A stretch of DNA of 64,000 bases, taken from NCBI GenBank assembly GCA_035235625.1, contig CP141141.1, forward strand, positions 17,667,968 to 17,731,967, in the 5' to 3' direction. Each line of letters opens with the position of its first letter. Within the stretch, counting starts at the first letter, position 1. Below, piece after piece: positions 11,601 to 22,251 of this stretch. The DNA comes from Saururus chinensis (Eukaryota > Streptophyta > Magnoliopsida > Piperales > Saururaceae). The translations under genes and the position numbers were made by a program. A model generated the notes under the pieces. The model saw only the letters and a list, made by a program, of their open reading frames with translations, did no database searches and was not told the DNA's origin.

Positions 11601-14488
11601 TTATCGTCATCGGACAAATCGACGATTTATGATTCTAAAAATTTATCTGATTTTAAAATAATAATCAAATTCTGTTATCCGATCTTAAAATATCATATTT
11701 TGATTATGTGATCTATTGGTGATTTACTTCCGCAAATCTGTGGATCTATTTCTGGATTGTTCAGTCTACTTTGCTCTAATTTGATTCATTATGAATTGAT
11801 CCGCTCTCTTTTGATTCTGAAAAATGATTTATTCGATTTTAAAATTCATAATTGGATTCTATATGATATGATTTATCCGATTTTAAATTCATAATTGGAT
11901 ATTGTTTCAAGTGTTTTTCTAAGAATAAATTATCGAATTATAATTTTGCATGAGATATTAGATAATCAAACGTTTGAAGGGTTTTGGAATTGTCTGAATG
12001 GATTTCATTAACTATGCTTCACTATGTTATATTTTGACTCCGAATAATGACCTATCCAATTTTAAAAGTAATAATTAGATTAAGTTTAAAGTGTTATAAA
12101 CTATTGGATTACATTTATGGCGGTTCTATCCGATCTTAAATCTTCGGATCTTGCTTATGAATGTGACATTTGATTTTTTTATCTATCAAATTCAGTTTAC
12201 GAAGTGTTTAATCCGATTATAATTTATCAGATTTTGTTTTGTTTTATCCAAGTAAGTATTGAATTTTTCTTATTTTTTAACGTGTTAACCAATTATTAAT
12301 TATCAGTTTATGTTTTTGAAAGTATTATCCGATTTTAAACATCGGATACAAATTTCTGACTATTTTATTTGCGTAGTTATCGGATTATACTATCCAATTA
12401 TAACTCATCGGATTATGTTTCTTAATGTTGTGTTTGATTGTAAAGTAATCGGATTCATGTTAACAATCAGATTTTCTTCCGATTTTGTTGTGTTTTGAAT
12501 AATGTTTTTGAGAGAATTGCTAGGATGCAATTTGTTTAAAGGGGGAAGAATATAACACCCCGTTTTCTGATTACATTTAAACTAAAAGGTTAGGGGCAAT
12601 TATATAATTTTATGTTAAGTTTTAGGGGGTTTAAAGGAATAAACGCCCTATAGAGCTCGAAGTAACGAGCATAATGATTCAAAGAACAGGTGAAACAGAG
12701 GTCAGGAGTGAAAGTTACGACCTCAGGAAGCATACCACATGGGCGGGACCCATGTAAAAAGCACAGACTAATCTACTAATGTGGGTCCAGTTTTGAAGGG
12801 CTCATCAATACGAATCAATCGGTACCAAGAACACGCGATTCCAACTTTGGGATAAGAAGTTATCGCATTTTGAAGTTAGAATTGTATATGAGTAAAATAA
12901 TAATAAAATAATAGAGAAAAAACAAAATAGATAACGTCATTCATAGCCGAGCCAACGCGCTAGCCACGATGTATAACCCAGCCACGCAACGCATGGCAAG
13001 CGTGCATGAAATCAAGTGACAAGTCGACAACGATGCCACATCACGAACTCACGATACGTGGCCGCACGCATTTTCGTTCACTCACGACTCCTATAAATTC
13101 ATATTTCTATACAAACTTCCGGGAGAGTTTTTTGGTTTGTTCTGAGTCTGTTTTCGTCCATTAAAAATACGCTCTTAGCTAATTTGAGGGTGTTCAATGC
13201 AATGAAAGCATCCATTCCTTGAGTTAGCGACTTTATAAGGGGGAAACGCCTCAGGGAAAGAGGAGACTTTGCCCGTCGCTCTTGAGCCCCAAGAGAGAGA
13301 AGTGACCTGGAGCAAGAGGAGGCTTACTCCTTTGTCGTCGCGCAACAACGACGGAAGTAGCTTAGAGTAACAGAGACTTTGTCCTCCATTGAAGGGCCAC
13401 GGTGAGAGAAACATCCCCAGGTTAAGGGGAGGTTTATTTGTAGCCTATGAGCACGGAAAAAGGAAAGTCTCAGAGTAAGGGAAAGGTGTGTCCGCTGCTG
13501 ATGGACACGTAGAGAGAATAGTGTCTTCGGGTAGGGGAAGTTCTGTCAGCATCCTACAGGCAGGGGAAGTGTAAAGTGTCCTAGGTTAAGGGGAAGTTAT
13601 GTATATCGCCTTCGGGTTACAACAAGAGAAATGTCATGTCCACCACCTTCTAGAGCTAGAGGAAAGATTTTGCTCGCCATCTCTGGACCTAAAAGGGAAG
13701 ATGCCCTGAGGAAATGAGCAACACAAAACGTCGCTACTTCCGGAACTATAGGGGGTAAGTAATTCTAATTCCTGATTTTATTATATTTTTATGCATACGT
13801 ATCTTTATTAGAAATATTATTATATTAATTAAGATATATGATACATATGTTACTTAAGATATATGTTTTGCTTTGATCTAATGTATTTTGATACGCTTTG
13901 ATCTAATATGATATGATAAGCCCTGAAATGCTCTATATAATCTGATATGTTCCGATCTGGTTTGTTATGATATAATATAATATGATGGGATCTGATATAA
14001 TCTAATCCGCTTTTGTTGTGTGTTATGCTCACTCCTGTGATAGAGTGAGATGTGTATTTTCGCTGATTTATTGGCTTCCGTTCAACTCCAATGATTTATG
14101 AGACCTTCGTCTGACTCCGAATGATTATTTGGATATAAAGATATACATATTTTTAACGCATATGATTTTGTGATATTTGATGCATATAATAGCCGTTAGG
14201 CAGAACTACGTTCCGAGTCATATTGGAATAACGTTGTAGATGTTATCCAATATGTACATAGGCAACCAGTGGTAAGGCAATGTTGGCCTGATCGATATTA
14301 GTTATAAAATTAGGTCTGTTCTAGTCTGTGCGCAATGGAGCGTAAAAGCTCCATAGTGCGTAGAAAAACATTACGACTCTCACACTCAGAGTCCATCGCT
14401 CCTTGTTGGTATGTTTTTTATTTTTCTATAATTTAATTTACTCCAATTTTTGTTTCCGAACACCCCCGGTCCGGGTAGGGTTGTGACA

Positions 14489-15271
14489 CATATGATGTGT
14501 TTGTAAGATATTAGACATGGTTATTAATTATTGAACAAGGGTTATGAAATAATTAATGACAATGATTAATATTTATTGTTAATTAGGACAAGTGGAACAA
14601 TTAAAGGACTTGCATAAAATGTAGATTAATTGAAAATACTTAAGCATTGTATATTTGATGCTATATTTTTTGCATAAAATGTAAGTTGATTGAGAATACT
14701 TAAGCATTGTATGTTTGATGTTATGCATTTTGAGACACTGTAGTTTTTAGGCATAACTACGTCTAGATCTCATCTTGTTAAAACTAACATTAGAGATGTT
14801 GTCTAATGAGTACATAGGCAACTAACATCTTAGTGATGTTAGCTCGATCCAAAAAACATTAATAAATCTTTTTGTTCTTTTGGAAACTCTTCTTCTAAGG
14901 TTAGAGAGGTCCCGTTGTTGATTTAGTTAGTTGCATATTCTTCAAGCGAGGACTAGTTAGATTAGGACTAATGAGTGTAGAAGGTAGTTCCTCGTTACTG
15001 CAATTCTAGTAAGCAATTATATCTTTGGAGAGAGAGCTTAGTTATTTATTTTCAAATTGATACTTGTACTTAGATAGTTAGGCTATTCATTATAAATTTT
15101 TGAGACGTGTAATAATATCATATGATTTGATATTCATATTTATAGACCCTAATTATTATGACCTGGATATTTATTCAAACAGTTTATTTTGCATTAAGAC
15201 AGGAAAGGAATTTCCTCGTGACTTACTATTCGTATTATTTAAAAAGAGTTTCAAAAATTCGGATCATGACA
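14489..15271 (+). mobile_element. Type-A LTR fragment
   Basis: The fragment matches 5,898-6,636 in order, sharing CAAGTGGAACAATTAAAGG, the ACGTAGGCAACTAAC-like block and the end GATCATGACA at 15,271. It lies directly after the type-B 3' LTR, consistent with type B having inserted into a type-A LTR. It contains a 60-bp tandem duplication, with copies starting at 14,611 and 14,671, absent from the 6-kb copy. Confidence 0.6.
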
Positions 15272-15457
15272 ATTAATATGTGCTGGGAGCATATGCTCCC
15301 AATGCTACAGGGTTGCAGATTTTAATCCTATGGCACTACTATTAGTAGGGGTAGATCTAACCTACCCCCCTAGCCACAAGATTTAATCTCATGGGTACGA
15401 GATGCCCGAGGGCATCTCTCAACTTTTCGTATATAAAATTTATATTTTCAAATGATA
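15272..15457. other. Short spacer, nothing recognised
   Basis: Low-complexity to unique-looking DNA between the LTR fragment and the Stowaway arm. I see no gene, RNA or repeat signature. Confidence 0.4.
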
Positions 15458-15829
15458 CTCCCTTAGTCTAATATTAATAGTTATATTTAAAAAAAATATA
15501 CATTGAAACCTACATGTAAGAGAAGTGAAAAAAACTTAGGATATTTTTTTTAAATACCCAATTCTTAAATTGATCAAAATAGAGTTATTAATATGAAATA
15601 AATTTTTTTTTTCTAAATAGGGCTATTAATAGGGAATATTATTTAAAATTTTTAATTACTAAAATCGTAAAGAGAAAAAAATATTTTTTAAAATAATGTT
15701 TATTTTGACCACGTAGGGGTCAGCCACACCTATGTGGTGTTTTTCTTCTTCTTAATTTTATCCTTTTGAATGACAAAATCCTCTTGAGAGTGATTTCATC
15801 TTTCACAATGACTAAATACCCACACTTCG

Positions 15830-16490
15830 CGGTTTAAGTGGATTTGATAGGATGAATTATCCTAACGGTGAGTTAGATTAAATTCAAAAGGGAAAATGGT
15901 TAATTTAAAAGCAATTTTGGATGATAATTGCTTTATCCGAGCTTCCAAAGCAAAAGGTGTACATAAAGACGACCAAACCAAATGACTGAAGTCTCTTATC
16001 AATTATAACAAGTCAAAAAAAAATCTAGCAGTGTTGAATCACTCCATCAGTTATCAATAAAGGCAACACACAGCAGCGACTCTGCTCAAGTGAGAAAATA
16101 CAAAGAAAAGGAAAAACGCAGGACTTCAACTGGAGAGGCAAAAGACAGCTCAATTCATTATTTTCACCTTCCGAAATCCCCAAATTGAGGCCTTGCTTTC
16201 TACCCCTCCACCCATTGAGTTGAGACTCAGAGAAGTGTCTAGTCGTGTCCAAATATTGAAACTTCTGGCGAGAGGAAACATCTTCTACTGCCTGCCGTGC
16301 CGAGTTACAACATCAGACAGTAGTCCATCCGGAGATCTTAAACGCGAGAGAAGAATCCGCTGATCAGGTCCCGGTAGGAATGGCGACAGCGATAAAAGAA
16401 GAGGTTGGCAATTTGATGAGTAATAAAACCGCCAAAACCAGAATCGCCATCCTTCAAGTATCACATACATAAATTTGGGGGTTTTCTTTC
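15830..16490 (-). other. Gene-like segment of unknown origin, possible captured cargo
   Basis: This stretch is more GC-rich than the repeats around it and has short open frames on the minus strand: one beginning near 16,470 (61 residues) and one near 16,252 (75 residues). Another minus-strand frame starts with a hydrophobic run, MAILVLAVLLLIKLP, that looks like a signal peptide. I do not recognise a family, and no single frame runs through it. It sits between a MULE left arm and the PMD MULE, so a captured host gene fragment (Pack-MULE style) is possible. It could equally be ordinary DNA between two separate insertions. Confidence 0.3.
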
Positions 16491-16639
16491 GGGGTATTGA
16501 CTGTTTGCACTCCCGTCGAAATATTGTTTTTAAATAGTTAAAAAAATTATTATTTACTATTTTAAACTATTTTGGGAAATAATTCCCAAAATGGTGTTCG
16601 TTTTTGCCACGCAGGCGCCAGCCAGGGTTTTTTTTTTTT

Positions 16640-16865
16640 TTTTAACGATTTCGTCCTTTCGAAGGACGAATTCAAGTTTAAGCTGATTTCGTCCTTCTAA
16701 AGGACGAAACCGGGTCAAGTTTTAAAACACTTGACTCGAAGGACGAAATCAACTTAGGGTTCTAAAGGACGAAATCACCCCATTTCGCGCTTTCGAGTGT
16801 TAACACGGATTTCGTCCATTTAAAGGACGAAATCAGTTTTACACTGATAAGGACGAAATCAAGTT
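16640..16865. repeat. Cluster of GATTTCGTCC / GGACGAAATC palindromes, left arm
   Basis: At least three full palindromes and several half-sites lie here: around 16,646, 16,684 and 16,800-16,833, with half-sites near 16,740, 16,770 and 16,850. The half-site is AAGGACGAAATC. The right arm carries two (21,207-21,238 and 21,272-21,298). Spacing is irregular and the units are imperfect palindromes, which rules out a CRISPR array. Confidence 0.85.
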
Positions 16866-17056
16866 AATTTTTTTAAAATATCTATTTCAATCTAAATTTA
16901 ACACCTATCCCTGTTCATTCCACATATTCCATTCTCAATTCCATTCCATTTCACACATTCAATGCATATTAACATTATGAAATAAAAACAAACATTATTA
17001 TAAATATTTATCAAATATTATTACACATAAGGGGAGAACATAAAACAACGCAAATA

Positions 17057-19344
17057 TCACAATCTCCTACGGCTTCGACCTCGTCCTCGGCCTCGACGGT
17101 GTTGCACGATCTCCTCCTCATGATCTATCAATTCCGGCTCTGGCTGTGGCTCCAGCTGGGGATGTGGCTCTACCTCTGGCTCTGGCTCGGGATGTGGCTC
17201 TGGCTCCGGCTCCGCATAAGTAATAGATGGTTCAACACGAGCTGGCCGATGTCATCTATAATATAAAATCGGCTCTGCCTCAGCTATATGTGTAGTGACT
17301 CCAAATGATGAATAAGGAGGAGAGCTATGCGCTGCTGAAGACAATGGAATATCATAGAAGGAAGAGTGAACCGGCGGTGTCTGAGCGGCCTCGTGGACAG
17401 GATAATCTCTATAGACATCCGTAATCACCGACTGAAGAAGTGGCAAGCTACGAATGACATCATTATGCTTCCTAATCACCGACTGACATGCTGCTAATAA
17501 CTCCTCGCTCGAAGTGTAGGTGTTAATTGCGTCAGTCAAATGCGCATGAGTATGTCGAGCAAGACGAAGCTATAAAAAAAAAATTTAAAAGTTAGATAAA
17601 TAATTAATAAGATATAAAAAAATAATATGTGCATTAATTAACAAAGTTCTACTTACCAAAGCTGCCTCAGACGCTCCCCTAGGCTGATATGTCATCTCCT
17701 CGATATCGTCGCGGGGCAAAATATATCGTCGTGTAATCGGTAAATACCACTGTATATATGCGCTATGAACATCTCGCGATGTCGTAGCCATCTCCCCTCC
17801 TATAATAGTGGCTCTCCTATCCTCCCATCGAGCGATATATGACGCATGATGTAATGTCCAGTCGGTAATATGGCGGCCCTGTCGAGTAATGCAGTGGATA
17901 TACTCAACAGGAGACGGTGGGACCCCCTGCTCCAGGTTAAACTGGAGCATTAGCCGATCTGGTACATACATCTCTACTATCTCGTAACATATTAATGGAG
18001 TTCGAGATAGCCACACGTCTCGACCGTCAATACATAGAGGAGGTAAGGCAGCCAATACTTCCAGTGAGTACGGCTGCCAAATAACCTATACCATATATAA
18101 ATATAATTTAACTTAAAGAACAACAATATATTTTATAAACACTACAAAAATAGTTCAACACATAACTAAAATTACCTGATATAGCCGTTGGTGGTCTAAC
18201 TCCCCTCTGTACAATCGAAGGACTCCTTGTGGATATTCTGTTCTCTTTCTCCGAACATTCCACCTTAAGGAATTATATTTAAAAAATGAGTTCAACAAAT
18301 TTATATAAAACGATGCTAAAAGTTTCAAGTTTTAAACAAAAATAAAAGCTACCTTGCGCCTAATGGAGCACCCTCGCCTAAGCGACCCATCTCAGCACTT
18401 GGTCATTCGACGTGTAAATGCTCCCACGACCAAAGCTATGTTATAAAATATGAACATATTAAATAAAATTAAATAATTATATGTAAATAAAAATATTTAA
18501 AGTTAAAAATTCATTATACCTGAAGAAGGGTCAGACAGCCTGCAATCCCCGAAGTCATGGCCTGACATGCTTTCCCTAACTCTCGGTATAAAAATGCAAG
18601 AGTGGCACTGCCCCATGAATACTCACCCGCCTTGTCTAAATCCTCAAGGAGGGAGAGATAGGCGACATGTACATGGCTACTCGTCGTATCAGCAAATATC
18701 GTCGCTCCAAGTAGATGTAAAAGATAGGCTCGTGCATACTGCTCGATAACTATATCCGTAGCATCGGCTGGGAGCTCTCGAAACTCCTGTAACAGCCATC
18801 GAAGGCTCACTCGACTACCACGCATAAATGTAGCTGGAGGAGCTCTACCAAGGAGTCTAACTAAAACATCACCATGAGCTCCTCCTGTCGTGCCCGTCAC
18901 CGCATGACCATCACTGCGAAGTCCTAATAGAACTGCCACATCCATGAGAGTGATGGACATCTCTCCATAGGGCAAATGGAACGTCTGCATCTCCCTCCTC
19001 CATCTCTCAACAAGAGCCGTCAATAAAGGCCGATCGAGACGGACGTATCTAAGATGAATAAAATGCCCAAATCCCGCTCGCTCAATATAGGGCAATACAC
19101 GATCATCCACTGGCCAATGGCGGAGATACGTGAAGTGTTCGGTGCACTCAAGGCACCCAGGGTCCTATAATAAATTTATAATTTATAACCCATCATACTA
19201 TATCAGCTAAAAAAATATTTTTTTTAAAAAAAATAGTTATCATACCTCTCCTCTCCAAATAGCTGCTGACCTATGTGTCTCCTGCTGTGAAAGTATAGAA
19301 TCATCGATCGGGCCTGGCCCGTAAGATCGATCTACATGAGCCAT
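17057..19344 (-). pseudogene. Transposon-borne plant mobile domain (PMD) protein, six exons, two in-frame TGAs
   Basis: Exons on the minus strand are 19,344-19,246, 19,164-18,520, 18,435-18,353, 18,263-18,176, 18,085-17,657 and 17,569-17,057. All junctions are GT-AG and the frame is kept throughout, for 619 codons including the final stop. The N-terminal two-thirds is a plant mobile domain (PF10536 type): HRSAAIWRGE, then YIERAGFGHF, LVERWRREMQTFHLP, GEMSITLMDVAVLLGL and, later, LAALPPLCIDGRDVW and SYIARWEDRR. The tail is a run of Glu-Pro pairs ending in an RGRGRGRSRRR basic stretch. Two TGA codons interrupt it: codon 259 (18,403-18,405) and codon 554 (17,252-17,254). The rest is undamaged, so decay is recent or the stops are tolerated. 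Host PMD proteins such as Arabidopsis MAIN and MAIL1 act in gene and transposon silencing; the role of transposon-borne versions is unknown. The start is the first ATG of the conserved first exon. Confidence 0.82.
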
Positions 19345-19441
19345 ATGATCTGCAGACAAAGAATTAAGATCACATCATTATTCAATAAGAACATATGCTC
19401 ATACCTAAAATAAATAGTAATTAAATAGATTAATTATATCT

Positions 19442-19783
19442 TTACCAATCAACAGGAGGATTTTGACATGATTTACTATTATGCCCACTTTGTTTACACC
19501 TCCCGCATTTATATCCCCCTCTACCATCTCTCTCCATAGTTCTACGGTCCATTGTATTCCTAATGCGAACTGACCGTGGGCGACCGGGTTGCCTTGTTGC
19601 TATCGGAGGGTATAATACAAAAGGTATATCCCTCTCCCAATACTCCCAACCACGAGGAGAATAAAATTCTACGGAGTACACATTTTTATAGGTGGACGAT
19701 GTGTAAAACAATGTTGCCAGTATCGGCTCCCACCGCTTTACCCACACGGCAAATCTAGTTTCCACCCAATGAAGGATCATCAC
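19442..19783 (-). pseudogene. C-terminal tail of a MULE transposase with CCHC zinc knuckle
   Basis: The reading frame contains YSVEFYSPRGWEYWERDIPF, a PPIATRQPGRPRSVRIR linker and CGRCKQSGHNSKSC (C-X2-C-X4-H-X4-C). That order, a proline and Gly-Arg-Pro linker followed by a zinc knuckle, is the usual C-terminus of MURA-type transposases. The DDE catalytic and SWIM regions are absent upstream: 19,790-21,000 has no transposase match. A donor-like G|GTAAAG after the last residues could splice it onto the PMD gene about 100 bases downstream, which would make a fusion. It is more simply a deletion remnant. Confidence 0.7.
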
Positions 19784-19789
19784 TCAGAC

Positions 19790-21000
19790 AATCCATTTTT
19801 TAACTATTCTCACTAAATACTTTGGTTTTTTCTTATTTTAAACAAGAATATTGATCTACTTCAAATAAAGTTTTTTATTTGATTTTTTTTAATTAGGTTA
19901 AAAAAACGAGTCTCACATAGACAACAAGAAGAGATTATTATGTGTAATTAAAATATTAGTAGATAATAAATAAAAAAAGTCTTGTTTCGATGAGCTCGAG
20001 CTCATGTTCGTTGAAGGTAACATCATTTGCAAATAGATCAAAATCAGAGGATGAATATTACTCGGGAGCAAATTAATTTTTTTGCTTCTTCTAGATATCG
20101 GTTTCATAGTTTATGATGTTCAAACTTAGTTAACACGTGTGAGTTTAGACTTATATAATTTTTTTCAAAAAAAATTAAAAAAAAACTTTTTAAAATTCAA
20201 ACGCGGTTGGGAGGTTGTGTATAATGTATTCGTTGAAAGACTTTTGGTTTTGGAATGGGAGGTGAACTTAAAGTAAATCGGCTGGAGGTGGGGCCCGGGC
20301 AACGACTCTAAAATGACTTGTCTTAAAAACATAAATACCCTATTCCCAAAAAATTTCAAATGCTACCCTTCTAATTTTTTTAAGGAAAATCGAACCCCTC
20401 TACCACCCTCTGTTGTTTTAGTGCCGCCGACAACCGTAGTTATGAAACTAGACCTGGTTGCGTCCACTCAAAGGAATTGTTTTTTAATAATATCCTCTAT
20501 CTGTGCAACATTAATAGTTTCATTGATTTTTCAAAATATACTAATTTTTTAAAACCCTAATTTAAAGTTAGTTCGCTTTGAAAAACTAAATAGAACTAGT
20601 AACATAGAACGGAGGGAATAATCAATTTAGTAGGATATATGAAGCCTAGGGATTTTTTTTTTACTTGAAATCTTAAAAAGGTGAAAGGAAATTACATGAA
20701 ATTTTATGTTTCCTTACATGAAATTTTCAAATGTGTTAAAAGACATATCTTAAAGGAAATTACATTAAGATACTTTTGAGTAAACACAGGCCAACTAAGT
20801 TCCTTATATCAAACTTAATTAATTTAAACAACTTAAATCAAATCATTCTTGACCCTAGTCTATTTTGCATTCAAGCACTCAGTCTTATTCTACTCTTGAT
20901 CTTAAATGTGCAGACAACAAATTATAAGTTGAACATAATACTGACATTACAATATTTCCTAACTAAATTAAATAGAGAAAATTTTTATATTTAAATTAGG
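19790..21000. other. Non-coding interior of the PMD MULE, with one Stowaway MITE
   Basis: AT-rich DNA with only chance reading frames, apart from the Stowaway at 20,493-20,618. A short GGAAATTACAT repeat occurs at about 20,688 and 20,756. The missing transposase body would be expected here. Confidence 0.5.
20493..20618. mobile_element. Stowaway-type MITE
   Basis: The left end TCCTCTATCTGTGCAACATT and right end ATGTTA.TAGTTCTATTT (reverse strand) with CCCTCCGTTCTATG form inverted repeats about 40 bases long. TA flanks both sides (20,491-20,492 and 20,619-20,620). The CTCCGT-type terminus and TA duplication are typical of Stowaway (Tc1/mariner) MITEs. It is inserted inside the PMD MULE, so it is younger than that insertion. 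Confidence 0.7.
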
Positions 21001-21459
21001 GGAAAACAAGCATACCTAAATCGGCTTGGTAACGAGGCGACACTCAAAATAGAAGTCGGACTCAAAGAAAGCTGGGGCGGACTCAAGGAAAGCTGGGCGG
21101 ATTGACGGCGGGCAAGATCGTGGCGGAGCGAAAAAAATCGTCGCGGCGGAGCGAACTGGCGAGACGAAGAAAATGCGGAACGGAGCGCGGGCAGGTGCTC
21201 TAAATAGCGCGATTTCGTCCTTTAAATGGACGAAATCCGTGTTAACACCCGAAAGCGCGAAATGGGGTGATTTCGTCCTTCGAAAGGACGAAATCGCTAA
21301 AAAAAAAAAAAAAAGCCACGCAGGCTCTAGCCGCCTGGCTAGCGCCTGCGTGGCAAAAATGAACACCATTTTGGGAATTATTTCCCAAAATGGTTTAAAA
21401 TGGTAAATAATTATTTTTTTAATATTAATTATATAATTTTCCCTTTTAAATATTTATCT

Positions 21460-21541
21460 TTACCTTATTTAGTCCTCATATGGACAAAATCGAAAAACAA
21501 AAAGTGTTACACAAGCGCACGTAGCTAAAAATGGACACCAC
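21460..21541. mobile_element. MULE right-arm remnant
   Basis: TAGTCCTCATATGGACAAAATC is a decayed copy of the family palindrome. It is followed by AAGCGCACGTAGC and AAAAATGGACACCACTTT, matching the GCCTGCGTGGC-AAAAATGAACACCATTTT order of the PMD MULE right arm. The outer tip is missing or merged with the next copy. Confidence 0.55.
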
Positions 21542-22220
21542 TTTAAAAAATATTTTTTTCTCAAAAAATTTATTTAAATAATAATTTTTTAAAAAATATT
21601 TACCAAATTAGACCACTTTGAAAAAAAAATTTTAAAGTGGTGTTCCTTTTTACCACATAAGCGTCAGCCATGCAGCTAACGCCTATGTGGCTTTTTTTTA
21701 AAAAAATTTTAATTTTATCCTTTTAAATGACGAAATCAGTCATTGTATTGATTTCGTCCTTTAAAAGGATAAAATCAATATTATATTGATTTCGTCCTTC
21801 TAAATGACAAAATCAATATCATGTACTAATTTCATCCTTTAAAAGGATGAAATCAGTATTTCCCTCTCCCCTCCTCTCTCTCCTCTCTCTCTTCACTCTC
21901 TCTCTCTCTTCACTCTCTCCACTCTCTCTCTCTTCTCTCCTCTTTCTCTCTTTTCACTCTCTCCTCTCTTACTCCACTCTCTCTCTCTCTCTATTCATTC
22001 TCTTAAAGAGGAGAGAGAAACAAGAGAGAGAGAGAGAAAGAAGGAAAAGAGAAGAGAGAGTGAATAGAGAGAGAAAGAGGAGAGAAGAGAGAGAAAGTAG
22101 AGAGAGTAAAGAGAGAGTGAAGAGAGAGAGTGAGGAGAGAGAGTGAAGAGATAGAGTGAAGAGAGAGAGTGAAGAGAGAGAGGAGAGAGAGTGAAGAGAG
22201 AGAGGAGAGAGAGAGTGAAA

Positions 22221-22251
<31 letters not shown>

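Larger units (their letters stand above)
7436..14488 (+). mobile_element. Non-autonomous (LARD-like) LTR retrotransposon fossil, type B
   Basis: The parts are, in order: a shortened 5' LTR (about 7,436-8,648); a primer-binding site TGGTATCAGAGC at 8,652-8,663; an AT-rich internal region without gag or pol (8,664-12,540); a purine tract GGGGGAAGAA just before 12,551; and a 3' LTR (12,551-about 14,488, starting TATAACACCCC). The two LTRs share TTCCAACTTTGGGATAAG, GGGGAAGTTCTGTC, the CACTCAGAGTC block and the terminal CACCCCC-GTCCGGGT block. The 5' LTR lacks the first 240 or so bases and about 500 bases of the middle relative to the 3' copy. By eye, the best-aligned 175 bases differ at about one site in six, suggesting several million years. 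Confidence 0.7.
16537..21443 (-). mobile_element. PMD-carrying Mutator-like element with long terminal inverted repeats
   Basis: The left arm (16,537-16,840) and right arm (21,203-21,443) are inverted copies. From the ends inward they share a TTATTTAC-ATTTTAAAC block, a near-perfect palindrome ATTTTGGGAAATAATTCCC, GCCACGCAGGCGC, a T/A run, GATTTCGTCCTTTCGAAGG, ACCCCATTTCGCGCTTTCG and GTGTTAACACGGATTTCGTC. The left arm has about 100 extra bases of repeated palindrome and lacks about 20 bases at its tip. TTTTAAATA flanks both ends (16,528-16,536 and 21,444-21,452), fitting a 9-bp MULE target duplication, although the site is AT-rich. Cargo on the minus strand is a transposase tail and a PMD gene. 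A CTAAATAG sequence at 21,200-21,207, next to GC-rich leader-like DNA (21,010-21,200), could be a promoter reading inward. No catalytic transposase domain remains. Confidence 0.8.

Noticed and set aside
16640-16865. Possible CRISPR-like array of repeated palindromes
   Set aside because: Units are imperfect, spacing is irregular, and the same units lie in the inverted arms of a plant transposon.
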